Below, one piece after another: positions 38,076 through 47,319 of a stretch of DNA of 64,000 bases. Position numbers and translations under genes: made by a program. The stretch is from Marinobacterium_D sp050908845 (GTDB lineage: Bacteria > Pseudomonadota > Gammaproteobacteria > Pseudomonadales > Balneatricaceae), in contig NZ_CP194171.1 of assembly GCF_050908845.1 (NCBI RefSeq), positions 806,001 through 870,000 on the forward strand, in the 5' to 3' direction. Below the pieces are notes generated by a model. The model ran no database searches and was not told the origin of the DNA. It worked only from the letters and a program-made list of their open reading frames with translations. Every line of letters starts with the position of its first letter. Within the stretch, counting starts at the first letter, position 1.

Positions 38076-39017
38076 TTATTCGAAGATACCGAAGGTTGCG
38101 CGGTCAAACCAGGAACGTTCTTCCTTCGAATCTTCCTTCTCGCGCTCTTCTGCGCGGGTCTCCCCCAGGGACTGAGTCGGGCGTACCGGTGCCACGACCT
38201 CTTCTCCCTCACCAAACAAGCCGAAGCTGGCGGTATAAAGCAGGCTGTAGCTGCCTTCCCTGAAAGAGTGGATCTCATAATCCGGGAAGTTCAGAGTCAG
38301 TACCTGTAATGCATCATCGGCCAGATCGGTCATCGCCAACTGGGTGTAGGCTTCGTACATTATTGCCAGAGCGTCCGGTACCGCGGGAGTTTCCTGGTAG
38401 TTTTCGACCACATAGCGGCCACGGTTGGCTGCCGCGATCCAGGCCTGGCGTTTCATGTAGTAGGTTGCTACATGAATCTCATAGGTTGCCAGGCGGTTTT
38501 TCAGATACTGCATGCGCTTCTGGGCATCCGGGGCATATTCACTTTCCGGATAACGGCTGACCAGTGTTGAAAAGCTATCGAAGGAGTCGCGGGCAGCACC
38601 CGGATCGCGCTGGGTTTCGTCCAGTGGCAGATAACGGGTCAGGAAAGAGCGATCCTGCTCGAACGCTGTCAGCCCCTTCATGTAGTAAGCGTAATCGATG
38701 TTATCGTGATTGGGGTGAAGGCGGATAAAACGGTCAGCGGCAGCGGCTGAAGATTGGGGCTCGAATGTCTTGAAGTAGGCGTAGATCAGTTCCAGCTGAG
38801 CCTGCTCCGAGTAGCGCCCGAATGGATAACGCGCTTCCAGAAGTTGAAGCTTATCCACTGCCAGAGAGTAGTTGCCGTCGTCCATGGCGCTGAGTGCTTC
38901 TTCGTACAGCTGCTGTTCCGGGATATCTGGCTCGACGTCCGCATTCTCGCTCCACCAGGTGCAGGCAGAGAGTAGGCTGACGAGTACCAGCGCAGCGCAG
39001 GTTTTTACGAGTCGCAT
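38076..39017 (-). CDS. bamD: Outer-membrane assembly lipoprotein BamD
   Basis: Essential lipoprotein of the Bam complex that inserts beta-barrel proteins in the outer membrane. ATG 39017 gives 313 residues with signal MRLVKTCAALVLVSLLSAC and acylated Cys19; the longer GTG start at 39035 would only extend the signal. Five TPR-like repeats follow, with LYEEALSAMDDGNYSLAVDKLQ first, and the typical RFIRLHPNHDNIDYAYYMKGL. The tail after about 250 is charged and longer than in E. coli (245 aa), as in Pseudomonas-type homologues. It is divergent from rluD. Confidence 0.95.
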   Translation of the reverse strand: MRLVKTCAALVLVSLLSACTWWSENADVEPDIPEQQLYEEALSAMDDGNYSLAVDKLQLLEARYPFGRYSEQAQLELIYAYFKTFEPQSSAAAADRFIRLHPNHDNIDYAYYMKGLTAFEQDRSFLTRYLPLDETQRDPGAARDSFDSFSTLVSRYPESEYAPDAQKRMQYLKNRLATYEIHVATYYMKRQAWIAAANRGRYVVENYQETPAVPDALAIMYEAYTQLAMTDLADDALQVLTLNFPDYEIHSFREGSYSLLYTASFGLFGEGEEVVAPVRPTQSLGETRAEEREKEDSKEERSWFDRATFGIFE

Positions 39018-39148
39018 GTTTATCAATCCTGACACAGGGGCGCGCTCGGCGGAGCGTGCCGGATTCGGGTATAATCGGTAAAAATAGAGTCGTATTTAAA
39101 CACAACGCGAACCCAACCAAAACATCCGTCCGGATGAGAAGCGAGTCG

Positions 39149-40117
39149 ATGTCAGAACAGGTACAACTGCAGGCCGAAGTGCCAGAGGAAATGTATGGAT
39201 TACGGCTTGATCAGGCCGTGGCTCAGCTTTTTCCCGATTACTCACGCTCCCGCCTTCAGGGGTGGATTAAAGACGGTGCGCTGACCGTTGATGGCGAGGT
39301 GCGCCGTCCACGCGACAAGCTTAACGGTGGTGAGACCGTGCGTGTCGAGGCTCAGCTTGAGGTGATGGAAAACCATATCGCCCAGGAAATTCCCCTCGAC
39401 ATCATTTACGAAGATGAACATATCCTGGTGTTGAACAAGCCAGCAGGTTTGGTAGTGCATCCAGCGGCTGGACATGCGGACGGTACGTTGCTGAACGCAC
39501 TCCTGCATCACTGCCCTGACATCGCTCAGGTACCGCGTGCCGGTATCGTTCATCGTCTGGATCGTGATACCACCGGGTTGATGGTCGTTGCCAAAACGAT
39601 TCCTGCTCAGACCGATCTGGTTGCCCAGCTTCAGGAGCGCAGCATGGGGCGGGAGTATGAGGCGGTTGTGAATGGTTTGATGACCGGTGGCGGCTGTGTC
39701 GATGAGCCGATGGGGCGGCATCCGCGTCACCGTCAGAAGATGGCTGTTGTCGGTGTTGGCAAGGAGGCGGTGACCCATTACCGCCTGCTGGAGAAATTCC
39801 GCGCCCACAGCCATATTCGACTGAAACTTGAGACCGGGCGCACCCATCAGATCCGCGTACACATGGCGCATATCAAGTATCCGCTGGTGGGAGATCCGCT
39901 TTACGGTGGCCGGTTCCAGCTACCCAAGGGGTGCAGTGGCGCCATGCGTGAGGTACTGAAGAACTTCAAGCGCCAGGCACTGCATGCCAAGCGGCTGGAG
40001 TTATGGCATCCTGCCAGCGGTGAACCCATGGCCTGGGAGATAGACCTGCCTGAAGATATGCAGCGCCTGTTGGCCGTTCTCAAACGCGATGCCGAGACCT
40101 ACGACTACGAACTATGA
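39149..40117 (+). CDS. rluD: 23S rRNA pseudouridine synthase RluD
   Basis: Makes pseudouridines 1911/1915/1917 in helix 69 of 23S rRNA. ATG 39149 gives 322 residues starting MSEQVQLQAEV, which aligns with E. coli RluD (326); in-frame codons back to 39056 lack homology. It has an S4 domain (DYSRSRLQGWIKDGALTVDG), LVLNKPAGLVVHPA, the catalytic Asp138 in HRLDRDTTGLMV and RTHQIRVHM. Its stop overlaps the pgeF start (ATGA), so the two are coupled. Confidence 0.96.
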   Translation: MSEQVQLQAEVPEEMYGLRLDQAVAQLFPDYSRSRLQGWIKDGALTVDGEVRRPRDKLNGGETVRVEAQLEVMENHIAQEIPLDIIYEDEHILVLNKPAGLVVHPAAGHADGTLLNALLHHCPDIAQVPRAGIVHRLDRDTTGLMVVAKTIPAQTDLVAQLQERSMGREYEAVVNGLMTGGGCVDEPMGRHPRHRQKMAVVGVGKEAVTHYRLLEKFRAHSHIRLKLETGRTHQIRVHMAHIKYPLVGDPLYGGRFQLPKGCSGAMREVLKNFKRQALHAKRLELWHPASGEPMAWEIDLPEDMQRLLAVLKRDAETYDYEL

Positions 40118-40854
40118 AGCTGATCCGAGCCGATTGGGACGCGCCTGAGCATATCCACGCCCTGACCACGACGCGGCTTGATGGCCTGAGTCAGGCGCCT
40201 TTCGACGGCCTTAATCTGGGCGATCATGTAGGCGATCAGCCGGCTTCGGTGGCAAAAAACCGGCAGATGCTGCTGAAAGCCCTGGGCCTGAGCTCCGCGC
40301 CGCAGTGGTTGTCTCAGGTCCATGGTATACGTATTGTCGAGGCGCAGCCGGATGGCCAGGTACGTGAAGCGGACGGCTGCTGGAGTGCTACGCCGGGGCA
40401 GGCCTGCGTTGTGATGACCGCGGATTGCCTGCCTGTGCTGATCACTGACCGCAAGGGAACCCGCGTTGCGGCAGCCCATGCCGGCTGGCGTGGGTTGGCC
40501 TCGGGTGTGCTTGAGGCGACCTTGGCCCATTTTCCGGACCCTGAAGATCTACTGGTCTGGATAGGGCCCGCAATAGGCCCTCTGGCGTTCGAAGTGGGCG
40601 GTGAAGTCAGGGAAGCCTTTGTGCGTGCACTGCCTGCCTGCGAAGCCGCGTTCAAGGTCAGTCCCACGGACAGCACCAAGTGGCTTGCGGATATCTATCA
40701 GCTTGCGCGTTTGCGACTGCAGGCAGCGGGTGTAAAAGAGGTTACGGGCGGGGATTTCTGTACCTTTACCGAAAGCGATTACTTCTATTCCTATCGACGA
40801 GATGGGCAGACTGGCCGTATGGCCAGCCTGATCTGGATTGATGCTAACCCTTGA
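40114..40854 (+). CDS. pgeF: Peptidoglycan editing factor / laccase-domain protein
   Basis: YfiH/PgeF family, 246 residues. It is a purine-nucleoside and D-amino-acid-editing laccase-domain enzyme, named for correcting L-Ser misincorporation in the peptidoglycan stem. Metal ligands are in QVHGIRIVE (His), VMTADCLPVLI (Cys) and AAHAGWRGLASGV (His). It overlaps rluD by 4 nt, the common order bamD/rluD/pgeF. The 3' end overlaps the convergent UspA gene by 11 nt. Confidence 0.93.
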   Translation: MKLIRADWDAPEHIHALTTTRLDGLSQAPFDGLNLGDHVGDQPASVAKNRQMLLKALGLSSAPQWLSQVHGIRIVEAQPDGQVREADGCWSATPGQACVVMTADCLPVLITDRKGTRVAAAHAGWRGLASGVLEATLAHFPDPEDLLVWIGPAIGPLAFEVGGEVREAFVRALPACEAAFKVSPTDSTKWLADIYQLARLRLQAAGVKEVTGGDFCTFTESDYFYSYRRDGQTGRMASLIWIDANP

Positions 40855-41275
40855 TCACCAGCACCGGGATTTGAGCACGGCTGACAACCTTGTTAGCCAC
40901 CGAGCCGAGGACGGTTCTCTCAACAGCAGAGTGCTTGTGACCGGCCATGACGATTAAATCCGCACCCTGCTGTTTGGCCTCGCTCAGTATCCTGTCTGCC
41001 GGCTTGCCTTCCTCCACCTGAATGACACAGTCTTTGCGGTCGAACGGAAGTTTCTCGTCGACAAACTCCTCAAGCTGATGGCGTATCGACTTGATCGCCT
41101 TGTCGAAGGTCCCTGGTGGGAAGTAGGAACCTACCAGCGGCATCTGGTAGCCGGCGACCACGGTCAGTAGTACCAGTTTGCCGCCGGGAGCGAGAACTTC
41201 CAGGGCATGCATAACCGCTTTGTCGGAATAGCCCTCTTCGGACAGGTCCACGGGCACAAGAATGGTCTTGTACAT
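40844..41275 (-). CDS. Universal stress protein, UspA family
   Basis: 143 residues. It starts YKTILVPVDLSEEGYSDKAV and ends with the ATP-binding signature GHKHSAVERTVLGSVANKVV (G-2X-G-9X-G type), so an ATP-binding Usp is expected. It is 12 nt downstream of the TRAP permease gene. Usp proteins encoded with TRAP transporters (for example TeaD with TeaABC in Halomonas) modulate transport according to ATP, which is the likely role here (inference). Confidence 0.9.
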   Translation of the reverse strand: MYKTILVPVDLSEEGYSDKAVMHALEVLAPGGKLVLLTVVAGYQMPLVGSYFPPGTFDKAIKSIRHQLEEFVDEKLPFDRKDCVIQVEEGKPADRILSEAKQQGADLIVMAGHKHSAVERTVLGSVANKVVSRAQIPVLVIKG

Positions 41276-41287
41276 TTTCTCTCTCCT

Positions 41288-43870
41288 TCAGGCTGCGGCC
41301 AGGCTGCGCTCTCTACGTTTCTGTAACCAGCCGATAAAAATCAGCAGCAATAGGGCCGGAATGAATACCAGCTCCTTCGGCGGTCGGTCGGACTGTTGCT
41401 GTATACCGGTGATCTCCCAGCCGAAGTCGACACCTGCGCGTTCCGCCTGGCTGCCGAATACCACCAGGTCCACCATCCAGCGCTCTCCATCCCGGGTCAG
41501 CATCAGCCCCAGGGATTCAAGACGCTGCATGGCGTCGCCGTTCGGGTTGTCGAGCTGCAGAGAAACGGTCTTGCTGACCTGATCGCCTTCGATCGTCATC
41601 CCTTCAACATTTAGCTGGATAAACTGGCCCGGGTTCAGCTCCGAGATCTGGGTTTCCAGCTGGGATGGCGGCAGGTTTACTGAGGGCGGGTAGATCATAT
41701 CCCACCAGTAACCGGGCCGGAACAGACTGAAAGCGATCAGCAGAAGGGCGGCGGTCTCCCATATTCGGGTCTTGACGAACCAGTAACCCTGGGTGGCCGC
41801 GGAGAACACCAGAATAGCGATCACTGCGCTGACCACGGTGACGATCAGGTCGAACACCGAGGTGATACCGATCAGCAGTAGCTGGGTGTTGAAGATAAAC
41901 ATGAACGGCAGAATGGCGGTGCGGATATCGTAGGTGAAACCCTGTATACCGGTCTTGATCGGATCTGCCCGGCCGATCGCCGCCGCGGCAAAGGCCGCCA
42001 GCCCCACGGGGGGCGTATCGTCCGCCAGGATGCCGAAATAGAACACAAACAGGTGCACCGCAATCAACGGTACGATGAGCCCGTTTTCGGCACCCAGGGA
42101 GACGATCACCGGCGCCATCAGGGTCGATACGACGATATAGTTTGCCGTCGTTGGTAGCCCCATGCCGAGAATGATGCAGATGATCGCGGTGAAGATCAGG
42201 ATCAGCATCAGGTTGCCGCCGGAGATGAACTCAACGAACTCGGTCATCATCTGACCCAGCCCGGTCAGTGTCACAGTGCCGACGATGATACCGGCCGCCG
42301 CAGTGGCGATACCGATACCGACCATGTTGCGCGCACCGGCGATCAGGCCAGCGATAAAGTCATTCCAGCAGACCTTGAACTGACCGGCCCAGTCGCTTTC
42401 ACCACGGAACCAAGCTTTGATCGGCCGGTGTGTCAGTACCACGGCAATCAGGAATGCCACCGCATAGAAGGCGGATTGCTGTGGTGAATACTGCTTAACC
42501 GCCAGGGCCCAGAGCAGTACCACGATCGGCAGGCCGAAATAGAGCCCGGAGAAGATTGTGGGTCTCGGCTCGGGAAGGTGATCCAGCTCGATACTGGCGT
42601 CGTCCTCTTTCAAGTCCGGGTAGCTGGCCGAGAGCTTGAGCAGAAGGAAGTAGCCGATGATGATCGCCGCCAGCATCAGCAGGTAGCCGATACCACCCAG
42701 GGTGGACTCCAGGAAGGTGGAACCGTAATACACCACCGCTGCCAGTACCAGCATGATGATCGTCGTTGTCATCCATGAGAGCATGCGCTGCGCTACGGTC
42801 GGTTTATGTAGCCGCTCGATGCCCTTCATATTCAGCTTGAGTGCTTCCAGGTGAACGATATAGACCAGCGCTACATAGGAGATCAGCGAGGGCAGAATCG
42901 CATGTTTGATCACCTCAATGTAGGGGATGCCCACATACTCCACCATCAGGAATGCGGCGGCACCCATGATCGGCGGCGTCAGCTGGCCGTTGGTTGAGGC
43001 GGCTACCTCAACGGCACCCGCCTTGGTGGCGGGGAAGCCCACTCGCTTCATCAACGGGATGGTAAAAGTACCGGTGGTCACCACGTTGGCGATGGATGAA
43101 CCGGAGATAATACCGCTCAGTCCCGATGCCACGACAGCTGCCTTGGCAGGGCCGCCGCGCATATGACCGAGCAGTGAGAAAGAGACCTTGATCAGGTAGT
43201 TACCGGCACCGGCCTTGTCGAGAAGGGCGCCGAGCAGTACGAACAGGAAGACAAAGGCGGTGGATACGCCGAGGGCGACACCAAAGACCCCTTCAGTGGT
43301 GAGCCACTGGTGAGAGGCTACCTTGTTAAGGCTGGCACCCTTATGGGCAATCACATCGGGCATGTATTGGCCGCCGAAGGTAAAGGCCAGAAAGACAACG
43401 GCGACGACCAGCAGTGGCGGACCCAGAGCCCGGCGGGTGGCCTCCAGCAGAGTCAGCATACCGATGACCGCGATGACCACATCGGTGGTAGTCGGTGCAC
43501 CTATACGTTGTGCCAGAGTATCGCGAAACACCAGCAGGTACAGACAGGAGGCTGCAGCGCCGATGCCAAACAACATGTCGAAGGGCGTGATCGACGTATG
43601 ACTGGAGCGCTTGGTGGCGGGGAACAGCGAGAAGGCCAGTAACGAGGCGAACGCCAGGTGAATAAACTTCGCCTGGTCTTCGTTCAGAGTACCGAAATTG
43701 AGGATAAACGGCAGCGGCGAAGCGTACCAGAGCTGAAACGGCGACCAGGCGATCAGCAGCCCAATCACCAGTTTGTTCATAAAACCTGACAGCACGCGGC
43801 TGCCGGTTTCGGAGTTCAGCAGTTCCTCTATCGCCTTGTTATCGGTATCTGATGTACTTTCCGTTGCCAT
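41288..43870 (-). CDS. TRAP transporter fused permease (DctQM, TAXI type)
   Basis: An 860-residue protein fusing the small (4 TM) and large (12 or more TM) TRAP membrane subunits. The large-subunit motifs SGSSIANVVTTGTFTIPLMKR and NGQLTPPIMGAAAFLMVEY are clear. A C-terminal extension after about 690 (a DUF3394-type region, residues GDGERWMVDLVVFG) is typical of TAXI-TRAP permeases. It imports organic acids or amino acids with Na+ or H+, handed over by the TAXI binding protein encoded just upstream; the substrate is unknown. A strong hairpin separates it from that gene. Confidence 0.92.
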   Translation of the reverse strand: MATESTSDTDNKAIEELLNSETGSRVLSGFMNKLVIGLLIAWSPFQLWYASPLPFILNFGTLNEDQAKFIHLAFASLLAFSLFPATKRSSHTSITPFDMLFGIGAAASCLYLLVFRDTLAQRIGAPTTTDVVIAVIGMLTLLEATRRALGPPLLVVAVVFLAFTFGGQYMPDVIAHKGASLNKVASHQWLTTEGVFGVALGVSTAFVFLFVLLGALLDKAGAGNYLIKVSFSLLGHMRGGPAKAAVVASGLSGIISGSSIANVVTTGTFTIPLMKRVGFPATKAGAVEVAASTNGQLTPPIMGAAAFLMVEYVGIPYIEVIKHAILPSLISYVALVYIVHLEALKLNMKGIERLHKPTVAQRMLSWMTTTIIMLVLAAVVYYGSTFLESTLGGIGYLLMLAAIIIGYFLLLKLSASYPDLKEDDASIELDHLPEPRPTIFSGLYFGLPIVVLLWALAVKQYSPQQSAFYAVAFLIAVVLTHRPIKAWFRGESDWAGQFKVCWNDFIAGLIAGARNMVGIGIATAAAGIIVGTVTLTGLGQMMTEFVEFISGGNLMLILIFTAIICIILGMGLPTTANYIVVSTLMAPVIVSLGAENGLIVPLIAVHLFVFYFGILADDTPPVGLAAFAAAAIGRADPIKTGIQGFTYDIRTAILPFMFIFNTQLLLIGITSVFDLIVTVVSAVIAILVFSAATQGYWFVKTRIWETAALLLIAFSLFRPGYWWDMIYPPSVNLPPSQLETQISELNPGQFIQLNVEGMTIEGDQVSKTVSLQLDNPNGDAMQRLESLGLMLTRDGERWMVDLVVFGSQAERAGVDFGWEITGIQQQSDRPPKELVFIPALLLLIFIGWLQKRRERSLAAA

Positions 43871-43901
43871 GCGCAGCTCCTTTTAAGAACAGACACGAGA
43901 G

Positions 43902-43930
43902 GGGACAGGGCTGAGGTTGAGCCCTGTCCC
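43902..43930 (-). other. Strong hairpin between TRAP binding-protein and permease genes
   Basis: GGGACAGGGCT (43902-43912) and AGCCCTGTCCC (43920-43930) form a perfect 11-bp stem with a 7-nt loop. Without a clean T-run it probably protects the binding-protein mRNA and partly attenuates the permease, giving the usual excess of binding protein. Confidence 0.7.
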
Positions 43931-43963
43931 TGTTTCCCGTTGCGAAGGATGTTCGCAGACGAT

Positions 43964-44929
43964 TTACATCAGGCCCGCTTCCTTGTAGTACTTGATGGCG
44001 CCTTCATGCAGAGGCGCAGACAGGCCATCGTGGACCATCTCCTCCTTCTTCAGATTGGCGAAGGCTGGGTGCAGCTTCTTGAAGGTATCGAAGTTGTCGA
44101 AGACCGCCTTTACTACATGATAGATCAGGTTCGGATCCACATTGGATGAGGTGACAAAGGTCGCGCCTACACCGAAGGTTTTGACGTCTTCATCGCTGCC
44201 GCGATACATGCCACCGGGGATAGTGGCCACACGATAGAAAGGTTTCTCCTCAATCAGTTTCTCTACTTCCGGGCCTGCCACTTCGACAATCACAGCGTCA
44301 CAGGAGGTGGTGGCTTCCTTGATGGAGCCGCTCGGGTGACCGACGGTGTAGACCATGGCATCGATCTTGTTGTCGCACAGCGCCTTGGACTGCTCGGCGG
44401 CTTTCAGCTCGGAGGTGAGGGCGAAGTCATCCTCGGTCCAGCCTTTGGCCTCCATCAGTACCTCCATGGTGCCGCGCTGGCCGGAGCCGGGATTACCTAC
44501 GTTGACGCGCTTGCCCTTGAGATCATCGAAAGTCTTGATGCCGGCATCGGCGCGGGCGACCACGGTGAACGGTTCTGGGTGAATGGCAAATACGGCGCGC
44601 AGCTCCTTGAACGGACCGGCCTCTTCAAACTGGCTGGTACCGTTGTAGGAGTGATACTGCCAGTCGGACTGGGCCACGCCCATATCCAGCTCACCGGAAC
44701 GAATGGTATTCAGGTTATAAACTGAACCGCCGGTACTTTCTACCGAGCAGCGGATACCGTGTTCTGAACGATCCTTGTTCACGAGTCGACAGATCGCTCC
44801 ACCGGTAGGGTAGTAAACGCCGGTTACACCGCCCGTTCCGATAGTGATGAAATCCTGCGCCTGTACAGATGTGACGCCAAGCATGGCCGTCAGGCCGGCG
44901 CCGATCAGGGCTGATTTGATCTTCTTCAT
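43964..44929 (-). CDS. TAXI-family TRAP solute-binding protein
   Basis: Periplasmic binding protein of 321 residues with a signal peptide (MKKIKSALIGAGLTAMLGV, cut after SVQA). TAXI-family landmarks are ITIGTGGVTGVYYPTGGAIC at the mature N-terminus, ESTGGSVYNLNTIRSGELDMG near 64-84 and GKRVNVGNPGSGQRGTMEV near 137. It captures the substrate for the fused permease. It is the third gene of the minus-strand catabolic operon, 69 nt after the BKACE gene. Some TAXI proteins bind glutamate or other small carboxylates; here the enzymes suggest an amino or keto acid. Confidence 0.93.
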   Translation of the reverse strand: MKKIKSALIGAGLTAMLGVTSVQAQDFITIGTGGVTGVYYPTGGAICRLVNKDRSEHGIRCSVESTGGSVYNLNTIRSGELDMGVAQSDWQYHSYNGTSQFEEAGPFKELRAVFAIHPEPFTVVARADAGIKTFDDLKGKRVNVGNPGSGQRGTMEVLMEAKGWTEDDFALTSELKAAEQSKALCDNKIDAMVYTVGHPSGSIKEATTSCDAVIVEVAGPEVEKLIEEKPFYRVATIPGGMYRGSDEDVKTFGVGATFVTSSNVDPNLIYHVVKAVFDNFDTFKKLHPAFANLKKEEMVHDGLSAPLHEGAIKYYKEAGLM

Positions 44930-44998
44930 ATGTCACGCTCCATTGGTTGGTTCCACTGAGTATGAATTTCAGTCTAGTTCAGGTTTTTTGAGTTGTTG

Positions 44999-45823
44999 TT
45001 ATTGGAAATCCGATTCGGCACGCAGAGTGCTGACGCCGGTCGGGGTATAGCCTGATTTTTCCAGCGCTGCGACCAGGTCACGGACCTGATCCGCGTTGCT
45101 GGCGGCCAGGTCACCGTCGGGTTTCAGCAGGTTGTTTTCGAAACCGATACGCAGATCGCCGCCTTTCTGAGCAGCAGCCAACAGGCACTCCTGCTCCCGG
45201 GCGCCAAAGGCACAGATCGCCCAGCGGCGGTCATTCAGACGCGGTAGTAGCTCGATAAAGGGGGCAAGATCCTCAGGGGTTGATTGCTGGTTTGCCGAGT
45301 AGCGTCCTAGGACGAACAGCAGATGGTGGCGCCGGGACGGTAGCAGGCCGCGTTCGAGCAGATCCAGGTAATAGCGCAGGTCCTGCTCGGAATAGAGAAT
45401 GTACTGGGCGAGGATATTGCGCTCGGCCACCCAGTGAAAAAAATTGCCTGAGTCCGATTCATATTCGGGGGACGGGATCAGCTCCCGTAAAGCGAAAGAA
45501 GCGGCCTCCGGCTCCAGGGCTCGAATCAGCGCCATCTGCTGGGCGGGTTGGTAGCGTCCCACCGCTTCCGTGGTGAGCTGAACCACTACGCGATCACCCA
45601 CCCGTCTGCGCACCTCCTCCATCACCGCCGCGTTGTCGCTGATCTCCAGGGAGTGTCCGCCCAGCTGATCGCGTGCATGCAGGTGCACCATGGCGGCACC
45701 GGCCTCGACGCAGGCCGCCACCGTATCGGCGATCTCTTCGGGGCTGACCGGCAGGGCCGGGTGATCGCTGTGAGTTCGACGGGCGCCGTTGGGCGCCACA
45801 ATGATCAGGCGTTCATCCCGCAT
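44999..45823 (-). CDS. BKACE family beta-keto acid cleavage enzyme
   Basis: A 274-residue TIM-barrel protein of the BKACE (DUF849) family. Members use acetyl-CoA to split a beta-keto acid into acetoacetate and an acyl-CoA. Zinc ligands His47 and His49 are in MVHLHARD, and the catalytic Glu region reads ASFALRELIPSPEYESDSG. The start overlaps the end of the aminotransferase gene by 11 nt, so both enzymes are made together. An aminotransferase making the keto acid next to BKACE suggests degradation of a beta- or omega-amino acid. Which BKACE subgroup it belongs to cannot be settled here. Confidence 0.88.
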   Translation of the reverse strand: MRDERLIIVAPNGARRTHSDHPALPVSPEEIADTVAACVEAGAAMVHLHARDQLGGHSLEISDNAAVMEEVRRRVGDRVVVQLTTEAVGRYQPAQQMALIRALEPEAASFALRELIPSPEYESDSGNFFHWVAERNILAQYILYSEQDLRYYLDLLERGLLPSRRHHLLFVLGRYSANQQSTPEDLAPFIELLPRLNDRRWAICAFGAREQECLLAAAQKGGDLRIGFENNLLKPDGDLAASNADQVRDLVAALEKSGYTPTGVSTLRAESDFQ

Positions 45824-47165
45824 CCGGATACTCCCTCAGTACCTCGGCGGTGATTTTGTCTACGGCCTGGTAGAGCTTATCGGTCAGTTCGTCGAGCTGT
45901 GTCTCGGTGATGATAAACGGCGGTGCCAGCAGAATATGGTGGCCGCGATGGCCATCGATGGTACCGGACATTGGGTAGCACATCAGGCCCTGCTTCATCG
46001 CTTCGGCCTTGATCCGCTTGTCCAGTTTCGAGCCTGGATCGAAAGGACGCTTGTTGTCCCGGTTGTGCACCAGTTCCAGCGCTCTGAACAGGCCGCGTCC
46101 GCGGATATCCCCCACATGGGCGTGCCCGCCAAAGCGCTCCTGCAGACGGTTATTCAGGGCTTCACCCATGGGAGTAACGCGCGCCAGGATGCCCTCCTGC
46201 TCGAACGCATCCATTACCGCCAGGGAGCCTGCCATCGCCGTGGCATGGGCCATGTAGGTGTGGCCGTGCTGGAAAAAGCCGGAGCCGCTGGCGATGGCGT
46301 CGTAGATCCGGTCCGAGGCCAGCATGGCACCGATCGGCTGATAACCGGCGCCGAGGCCCTTGGCGATGGTGACGATATCCGCCTCGATGCCGTCCTGCTC
46401 ATGGGCGAACAGGGTTCCGGTGCGGCCCATGCCGCACATCACCTCATCAAGAATCAGCAGAATGCCATAGCGGTCGCAGATCTCGCGGATACGTTTGTAA
46501 TAGCCCTCCACCGGCGCCAGTGCTCCGGCAGTGGCGCCGACCACCGGCTCTGCGATAAAGGCGATCACCGTTTCCGGGCCCACGGTGAGCAGCCGTTGCT
46601 CCAGTTCGTTGGCAACGCGCTGGCCGTAATCGTAGAGGGATTCGCCCGGCTGCTGGTCGCGATAGGGGTAACAGGGGGCGATATGTTCGGCGGGTATCAA
46701 CAGGGGCGCAAAGGGCGCGCGGCGCCAGGCGTTACCGCCCACGGCCAGGGCGCCCAGGGTATTGCCGTGGTAGCTCTGGCGCCGGGCGATAAAACGGGTG
46801 CGTTGTGGCTCGCCGGTCTCAACAAAATACTGGCGCGCGAGTTTCAGTGCTGATTCCACCGCTTCAGAACCGCCGCTGACAAAGTAGACGTGGTTGAGCG
46901 ATCCGGGCGCGCTGTCTGTCAGACGGCTGGCCAGATTCTCTGCCACCTCGGTGGTGAAGAACGAGCTGTGAGCGTAGGCGAGCCGATCGATCTGCGCATG
47001 CAGGGCGGCCCTGATACCCGCATGGTTGTGCCCGAGGCAGGAAACCGCCGCGCCACCGCTGGCGTCGAGATAGGCCTTGCCGTTCTGGTCATAGATATAG
47101 GGGCCGTCGCCGTGGCTGGCGAAGGGTAGATCGGAGTGACAGTGGCGGTGAAATACCTGGGTCAC
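45813..47165 (-). CDS. Class III (omega) aminotransferase
   Basis: PLP enzyme of 450 residues with Lys269 in TIAKGLGAGYQPIGAM, the PLP-Asp in LLILDEVMCGMGRTG and the phosphate-binding VSGGSEAVESAL near 97. Class III enzymes act on omega- or beta-amino acids, with pyruvate or oxoglutarate as acceptor. It is the first gene of the operon that continues with BKACE, TAXI-TRAP and UspA, and is divergent from the LysR gene. Its product would be the keto acid for BKACE; this pairing is inference. Confidence 0.9.
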   Translation of the reverse strand: MTQVFHRHCHSDLPFASHGDGPYIYDQNGKAYLDASGGAAVSCLGHNHAGIRAALHAQIDRLAYAHSSFFTTEVAENLASRLTDSAPGSLNHVYFVSGGSEAVESALKLARQYFVETGEPQRTRFIARRQSYHGNTLGALAVGGNAWRRAPFAPLLIPAEHIAPCYPYRDQQPGESLYDYGQRVANELEQRLLTVGPETVIAFIAEPVVGATAGALAPVEGYYKRIREICDRYGILLILDEVMCGMGRTGTLFAHEQDGIEADIVTIAKGLGAGYQPIGAMLASDRIYDAIASGSGFFQHGHTYMAHATAMAGSLAVMDAFEQEGILARVTPMGEALNNRLQERFGGHAHVGDIRGRGLFRALELVHNRDNKRPFDPGSKLDKRIKAEAMKQGLMCYPMSGTIDGHRGHHILLAPPFIITETQLDELTDKLYQAVDKITAEVLREYPDAG

Positions 47166-47186
47166 GATGCACCTGACTATTTATTG

Positions 47187-47228
47187 CGTTTGTTGCATTA
47201 AAGGTAGATTACGATCGGGCAACAAACG
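47187..47228. promoter_or_regulatory. Perfect 10-bp dyad between LysR gene and catabolic operon
   Basis: CGTTTGTTGC (47187-47196) and GCAACAAACG (47219-47228) are exact inverted repeats separated by 22 nt. They lie 22 nt before the aminotransferase ATG and about 90 nt before the LysR start, the position expected for the LysR binding site. Confidence 0.75.
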
Positions 47229-47319
47229 ATATATTCTCAGAAGGTATGAATAAAACTCATAGGGTGTGCATATCTGGCTTGCCGGATCACATCCGGACTT
47301 TTCCACAGGGGGTATGGTC

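Noticed and set aside
37836..38309. 157-codon plus-strand frame across the Csr-like RNA and the end of bamD
   Set aside because: It is antisense to bamD and runs through two terminators.
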